From the NCBI GenBank assembly GCA_027605045.1, contig JAQFWX010000075.1:1-64000 (forward strand): a DNA stretch of 64,000 nt, in the 5' to 3' direction. This stretch comes from Phallus indusiatus (taxonomy: Eukaryota; Basidiomycota; Agaricomycetes; Phallales; Phallaceae). This document shows positions 58,801 to 64,000 of the stretch, one piece after another. The notes beneath the pieces were generated by a model. The model saw only the letters and a program-made list of their open reading frames with translations, did not search any database and was not told where the DNA came from. Each line of letters opens with the position of its first letter. Position 1 is the first letter of the stretch. A program made the position numbers and the translations under genes.

Positions 58801-59989
58801 TGCTGCACTTGAAGACCTTGAACTTGAAAGTGTTGATATCTCATCTGCATTCTTGAATGGGGAGTTAGAGGAAGAGGTCTATATGGAACAGCCTGAAGGG
58901 TTTCACCAAGGTGTTCTTGTTACTGCTCAAGGGACTATATGGTCTTAAGCAGTCACCTCGAATTTGGCACAAGAAGTTGAACTCTGTACTTCTCAGCTTG
59001 GGATTCAAACAGGTGTTGTGTGAACATAGTCTTTGGGTATTCATCAAAGATAAAAGTCATTGTTCCTGTGTTTGTTGATGACATGACTATTGCATCTAAT
59101 TCAAAGTCTGCCATTCAGCAACTGAAGAATGATTTGAAGGCCCATTTCAAAATTCATGACCTCGGACCTACTGCTTACTTACTTGGTGTTGGAATTGAAA
59201 GGGACAGGAACAAGCGAATCATTACACTCTCACAGCATCATTATATATTGGATATGCTGGAGAGATATGGACTTGGTAATTGTAATCCTGTTGAAACACC
59301 TATGGAGCCAGGACTGCACTTGAGTAAAGATCAATGTACTACAACACCAGAGGAGATTGAAGAGATGAAAAATGTGCCATATATCAATGCAGTTAGATCT
59401 TTGATGTATTTGGCTGTTGCAACTCGACCTGACATTGCATATGCTGTTGATGTACTTACAAGATTCAATTCTAATCCTGGAAGAGCTCATTGGGAAGCAG
59501 TAAAGCAATTATTTAGATATGTCAAGGGGACATTGAACATGGGACTTACAATTGGACCCAGTGATTCAAATGAGTTGTTTGTATCTTATTCAGATGCTGA
59601 TCATGCTGGAGATGTGTCAACTAGGAAGTCTACAGGAGCATACTGCAGACACTTGTTACACTGTCCACTACAGAGGCAGGGTACATTGCTGCGCTGGTCA
59701 GGAAATTTTATGGTTGCAGAACTTGTTCACTGAGTTAGGATATAAATGTGATGGAGCTTCAACACTGCATATTGACAATCAGTCAGCAATTGCAGTTGGG
59801 AAGGATCCTGATCATCATGGAAGGATGAAACACTTGGATTTGGACACTTATGGGTTGAGACAGGAAGTTGAGAGGGGATTTGGAGCATATATCAACAGAC
59901 ATGATGCCTGCAGACCTGTTGACAAAAGCATTAGCCAAACCAAAGGTGGAAGTGTTCAGGAAAATGATGGGAATTTGTTAGAGTTGTTT
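55814..59989 (+). pseudogene. Copia gag-pol polyprotein, multiply frameshifted
   Basis: Order of domains is copia type: Gag (MLGEDNFEEWRRDIRAFAS, LRALPESDAVWSSSL), CCHC knuckle CAFCDGKNHTEETC, protease WTADTGASSHMT, integrase (CEPCIAGKQHR, VHSDLHGP, RFRDDKGGEYI, NENGVTERYNRTLEEA), reverse transcriptase (DNGTWKLAKLPEGHKAIGSR, FVVKHRKGGLIDGYKARVVA, VFVDDMTIAS) and RNase H (SYSDADHAGD, LHIDNQSAIAVGKDPDHHGR). Integrase before reverse transcriptase defines Ty1/copia. Frame changes occur near 55905, 57090-57150, 57860, 58510, 58900-59030 and 59640. A tryptophan codon near 57129 has become TGA. Confidence 0.88.
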
Positions 59990-60002
59990 GATCAAGGGGG
60001 AG

Positions 60003-60221
60003 TGTTAGAATATGATCTATACATCTCTCTAAGTGGATTAGATTATACCAGCGCTATGGGTGCCCAGACGTGGTATAGGTAAGCCTGGAGTGTATAAAGA
60101 GTATTCACCATCTGTCTCCAGGTATGTTCATAATTCATAAAATAACATATACAGAGTATTCACCATCTGTCTCCAGTGTTGTTGAGGTTAATATAACATC
60201 GTCTCTATACCAATTCTAATA
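60003..60221 (+). repeat. 3' LTR of the copia element
   Basis: 219 bases, 36 longer than the 5' LTR because the GAGTATTCACCATCTGTCTC segment is present twice, separated by a short AT-rich piece. Confidence 0.9.
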
Positions 60222-60226
60222 CTTCT

Positions 60227-61416
60227 ATACACCAGGCAAACACTTGATCTTTTGCCATCTTTGGAAGCAATTGAGTCCCTAATTGGGCCCCTCTAATTGC
60301 TGTACTACTGTTTCTGCACATAGAATGTGTTATTACTGATGTTGAGGGAGCAAATGGGTTAGACGGGGAATTGACTAGAAAAGGAAATCCGAGAGTAGAT
60401 GAAGTGCGAACAATAGTCGAGGAAATGGGACACATATCAGTCCGATTCAGAGCAGCTAGCCACACTAGGCTCTCGCAATGTATATGCGGCAGCCACAAAC
60501 AATTTAAAAGCTGAGTTACCTTCAGCAGTAGTTGAAAAGTCATCGCCTTCCCCCTCTTTCATACAAAAATAACTACACCTCTTGAGCTTGCTTTTGAGGT
60601 TTTCTTAGTTTTTCACCTTTTATTCCCTTACCCCAAAATCCTAGAGTCCATTCTCTCTCGGGCTCTTTTGACACAAAATATCATCACTTTTACGACCCCT
60701 TTACTGCCTTTCACGATCTGCACAATTTAAGTCCCAAGAAGTCATTATATTCATTTCTACTCACTACACGATCTATTTTACCTCACTATTTCACTGACAC
60801 ACTCACTCTGGTTCCCTCTCCCATTCTCTCCTGATATCGTGCACATCACTGATACTCTCAACAGAATTCATAATGACTAATGATCAACTAAACCTCGAAT
60901 CAGCTGCAAAAGCACATCCACATGAAAATAACGTTACTCTTGGTTGGTTGATAAATTTGGTATTTTAACCCAATGATTCATTACACGATTGTGGTGAACC
61001 ATCTTGAAACTTGTCTCAATCTAGTATACAGGGTACAAATTCATGGCAGATGTTCCCAAGACATTCCAGCTGATATACATTTCCAACTCGATCCCGGAAA
61101 TCTTCCCTACTCATCTCTTTTTCCTATTCTGACACATTCTGGCTTGTTTTATACTACATTTAAAATTTACAACAAGCAAATACAGAAGCATGAGACATGC
61201 CCAGTCAGCATCAATGCATGAGCCACAAGTGCTAAAATTTGTTGTTACTAGTCCACCTACAGGGTTTGGTGACCCCTTTCGGGTCTCTGGAGAGCCTTTG
61301 GAAAAAATATAACGGCTGATCAATGTGCATGCAAGTTTAAGGTTGGAGTGCACTACAACTTTCCTGAAAACTGTTGATGTTGTATGAAACTAAACTAACA
61401 ACCAGCGACTCTTTAT
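60227..61416. other. No gene recognised
   Basis: About 1.2 kb. A small plus-strand frame MTNDQLNLESAAKAHPHENN begins at 60872 but ends after 32 codons. Probably non-coding or remnant. Confidence 0.4.
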
Positions 61417-61648
61417 TATTAGAATTGGTATAGAGATGATGTTATATTATCCTCAACAACACTGGAGACAGATGGTGAATACTCTGTATATATTATTTCA
61501 TGAATTATGAACATACCTGGAGACAGATGGTGAATACTCTGTATAAAGAGTATTCCCATCACTCCAGGCTTACCTATACCGCGTCTGGCGCCCATAGCGC
61601 TGGTATAATCTAATCTACTTAGAGAGATGTACAGATCATATTCTAACA
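61417..61648 (-). repeat. Solo copia LTR, inverted
   Basis: Reverse complement of the copia LTR including the duplicated inner segment, so closer to the 3' LTR type. No matching target duplication was seen (TTTAT versus ATATC). Confidence 0.88.
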
Positions 61649-61696
61649 ATATCTGCAGGTTTTGCAGGCTTTTTGTGCATTTTCTATGTGTTTTTG

Positions 61697-61882
61697 AAGG
61701 GTTTATCACGGGTATACCTGTACCTGTACCTGCAGGTTTGATATTTTAAGCCAAAATTGAAACCAAACCTGAACAGGTTTTTTGACCTGTGGGTTTGTCA
61801 AAACCTTGTACCCTTACCTGTGGATACAGGTACAGGTACCTGCGGGTAATATCTGTCATACCTGACACCTGTTGAGACCCTT
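61697..61882. mobile_element. Decayed copy of the AAGG(T/G)TCTCAACGGG MITE
   Basis: Ends CCTGTTGAGACCCTT like the element at 39978; the left end AAGGGTTTATCACGGG is less well preserved. The CCCGCGGG cores have mostly become CCTGTGG or CCTGCAGG, consistent with loss of CpG. Confidence 0.65.
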
Positions 61883-61958
61883 AACTTGGAGTGCTATTGA
61901 GAAGTTAAGCAAAGGTACATGTTTGTTATTATAATGTTTGGATACTTACAGTGCACCT

Positions 61959-62231
61959 GTTAGGGCAACTCAGGGCACACACCTAGAGGAGGGAAAACCT
62001 AAGAGAACAAGCTTAGGTATTCCCCTCTAGGGAAAACACATAAGTACTGAATACGAGGTGCCCAACTGATCTCCATGGGATCCAAGGAGATACAGACAGA
62101 AATCGAAGGAAATCAAAGAAATTGAAAAAATGGAAAAAAGTACGGGAAATGAAGGAAATCGTAATACGAAATGAAGCCAAAAGAGATCAAAGAAATTGAA
62201 TAATTGGGCGAAGTGCTAGTGTACCGTGACA
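61959..62231 (-). repeat. Solo gypsy LTR, inverted and shortened
   Basis: 273 bases, TGTTAGGGCAACTCAGGGCA to TAGTGTACCGTGACA. One of the two TTAGGTTTTCCC direct-repeat units with the spacer between them is deleted. Several CpG sites are decayed. Confidence 0.88.
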
Positions 62232-62261
62232 GTGCCCACATGAACAGATGCAATTACATGC

Positions 62262-63067
62262 TGTAACGATCCGAACTATATAGCTTTGTGTGTGTTGGCT
62301 ATGAATGATCGGACTACAACAAGATATTTGATTTGAGGTCGGTTAGTCTACCATGGAGTAGGTCCTGGTGCTGATTTTGGGTAGAGAGAGTGAATGAATG
62401 GGTGAAGGGGAAGTGGGGATGTATGCGCTGATATCGAACCAATACAAACAAAACACCAAACAAATGCAACGACAAAAGGGGATCGTAAGCAATGTGAATG
62501 TGATGATGATATGAACAGGGGTTGGCAAGTGAACTTGAAATGCGACTAAAAGAGAGAACCTGCAATCAATGATGACTGTATTCCTTGAGCAAGTTAGTGA
62601 AAGTGACAAAATAGAAATGAATTGCAAGTTTATACTCCGAGACCTCACTCAGAGTTAATCCAAAGATATAGATGTGAGCATAGAAATAGACGAGATACAA
62701 AACACAAGACTTGAACTGACTTAAACTTGACTTGACTTGACTTAAACTGAAGACAACCTGTTCGGTAGATTGCTGCTGTTACAAGTATTTACATGCAGTA
62801 TTTATACCCTTCAGAGTACATAGCAATGGTGAGATGATCACTCATCATTCACCGGAATAACAAACAAAAAGAAACAATAGAACCAAAAGAGAAATATGGA
62901 TGATAGGGGGATCACAAGAGAAAGAAGGGAGATACAATTACAACAAAAGGAAGAGATGTCATATCAACAGGGAGAACAATGACAGGAAAAACAAGAACAG
63001 AAAAACAAAGGAACAAAAGAAAAACAAAAGAGAGATTGACCAGAAAGGAAGTAACTGACTCATAACA
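62262..63067 (-). repeat. Probable LTR of a third retroelement
   Basis: On the minus strand it would start TGTTATGAGTCAGTTACTTC at 63067 and end GATCGTTACA at 62262 (about 806 bases). It contains a GGTATAAATACTGC TATA-box-like site near 62803-62816 in this orientation. The coding remnant ending VNYGKAVL stops just inside its start, as expected for a 3' LTR. Only one LTR is inside the window, so this is inferred. Confidence 0.5.
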
Positions 63068-63180
63068 CAGCCTTGCCATAATTAACACCTGGCACTTCCC
63101 ACACTGCCTCTACCTTGAACCATACCATTATCTTATTCTTCCTACTGATCAGGTATCTGTTGATGGATCCATTGAGTTCT
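63060..63180 (-). pseudogene. C-terminal coding remnant before the LTR
   Basis: Minus strand reads RYLISRKNKIMVWFKVEAVW EVPGVNYGKAVL and stops at 63060. Upstream the frame is closed within about 60 bases, so either a frameshift or an intron separates it from the open frame at 63251-63808. The ending resembles C-termini found repeatedly in mushroom transposon-linked proteins. Confidence 0.45.
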
Positions 63181-63250
63181 TAAGGTACCCTTGGCTTCTG
63201 TCAAAAAGAAGAGATCACGATCTTGATCAATGAGTACTATCCTTCCCTTC

Positions 63251-63808
63251 TTATTCTAATCTCCTGCGCTGGCTAGGTATTGGATTGACTATCATAGGAT
63301 GCATGCGATTTCGATTTCGGCGAAGTTGAGGAGCATTAGGTATAAGCTCTTCAGGTTCTTCGTATTCGGGCAAGGGAGCAGTGGGTTGGTGTGGAGGAGG
63401 TTCGGTGAAGACATCGAAAGGGGCATCTAGGAAAAGGACATAATTGTGGAACAGGGCAGCGCGATAGAAGATAAGACACCAGATTAAAATTCCAGGACGA
63501 TGGGATACAAGGGCCCCAATCAGAGTATACGAAGCTTGCATGATAGGGATATGAATGCATTCGTTTACTTTGATGTCATCGGGCAGCTTCAGATCATCGT
63601 AAAAATACTGGAAGTCGAGCACGGGATTGTAGTGTCGTGGCCATGGATCACCTTCTTCTACTTCTACTTCATCGCTTTCCAATTGATATTCGCGAACCAC
63701 AGTTTGAAATTCTCCATGTAGTCTATATGGAGGAGGTGAATTAAGGTCGGGATAATAAGGAATAGGGATGATGGGGAGTGTGCGATAACCAATAGGTTGG
63801 ATGGACAT
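63251..63808 (-). CDS. Hypothetical protein, probably retroelement-linked
   Basis: An intact 185-codon frame starting MSIQPIGYRTLPIIPIPYYP. Contents: a Pro/Tyr-rich N-terminus, acidic ESDEVEVEEGD, a hydrophobic segment YTLIGALVSHRPGILIWCLI, a Pro-rich PPPHQPTAPLPEYEEPEEL and a basic end RRNRNRMHP ... SQRRRLE. No known domain recognised. Located directly 5' of the putative LTR on the same strand, so it may be an extra ORF between pol and the 3' LTR; the rest of the element would be right of the window. No introns needed. Confidence 0.45.
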   Translation of the reverse strand: MSIQPIGYRTLPIIPIPYYPDLNSPPPYRLHGEFQTVVREYQLESDEVEVEEGDPWPRHYNPVLDFQYFYDDLKLPDDIKVNECIHIPIMQASYTLIGALVSHRPGILIWCLIFYRAALFHNYVLFLDAPFDVFTEPPPHQPTAPLPEYEEPEELIPNAPQLRRNRNRMHPMIVNPIPSQRRRLE

Positions 63809-64000
63809 AATGGATAATAGGAGGTTAAGAGTTGAAAAAGAGAATTAAAGCTCCAAAACAGAAAGAATGTTTTTGATAAAATGAAAGGCACGAGACTCTC
63901 CAGAATCGTTATTCTTTTATTCTTTATTGTTCTCCAAATTTTTCTAGATCAGGTTCGTTCCAGGAGGCCAGAACAAACACGTCAAAGTGTGCGAAGGGTT

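Larger units (their letters stand above)
55018..60221 (+). mobile_element. Ty1/copia LTR retrotransposon, degraded
   Basis: Flanked by the target duplication CTTCT (55013-55017 and 60222-60226). 5' LTR 55018-55200, internal gag-pol, a purine tract AAGGGGGAG (59994-60002) directly before the 3' LTR 60003-60221. The frame is broken many times, including at least one nonsense codon, so it is not autonomous. Confidence 0.92.

Noticed and set aside
60205..60543. A 112-codon minus-strand frame beside the copia element
   Set aside because: It begins outside and ends in the 3' LTR, has no motif and no splice pattern; treated as chance.

Overview
This is nuclear DNA of a filamentous basidiomycete, most likely a mushroom-forming agaricomycete. 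Almost every gene is split by many 45-80 base GT-AG introns, and the protein set is clearly fungal (Slt2-type MAP kinase, YSL-like OPT transporter, fungal aquaporin, KDZ-type transposon debris). No ribosomal RNA gene, true tRNA gene or CRISPR array was seen. Protein identities rest on motifs and exon structure read by eye; no database search was run.

Bases 1 to about 38,300 are a gene-dense housekeeping segment. In order: the end of an MFS transporter (+), COP9 signalosome subunit 3 (+), the cytosolic Fe-S assembly ATPase NBP35 (+), a cell-wall-integrity MAP kinase (-), an oligopeptide/metal-chelate transporter (+), a BAH-zinc-finger chromatin protein (+), a SARAF-like membrane protein (-), a DDT/WHIM/PHD chromatin protein (-), an Alba-domain protein (-), proteasome ATPase RPT2 (+), ribosomal protein eS26 (-), an MFS sugar transporter (+) facing a GH13 alpha-amylase (-), a hypothetical gene (-), monothiol glutaredoxin GRX3/4 (-), Ku70 (-) and an aquaporin (+).

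Bases 38,600 to 64,000 are a transposon island. It holds a chromodomain Ty3/gypsy element (41355-47090, GACAT target duplication), a Ty1/copia element (55018-60221, CTTCT target duplication), several solo LTRs of both families, a tRNA-derived SINE with a 14-base target duplication, a foldback element, two MITE families with AAGG ends and 10-base target duplications, a KDZ transposase remnant, and the 3' end of a third retroelement running off the right edge. Some insertions are nested inside an uncharacterised multi-exon gene family member (39555-41354).

The most notable points are: (a) the gypsy 5' LTR is cut off and followed by a complete LTR in the opposite orientation, although the outer target duplication is intact; (b) two different genes contain 10-base microexons encoding conserved residues; (c) RPT2 and RPS26 each have a first coding exon consisting only of ATG; (d) frame breaks in NBP35, the amylase and gypsy gag-pol mostly coincide with homopolymers one base too short, which points to consensus errors rather than true pseudogenes.
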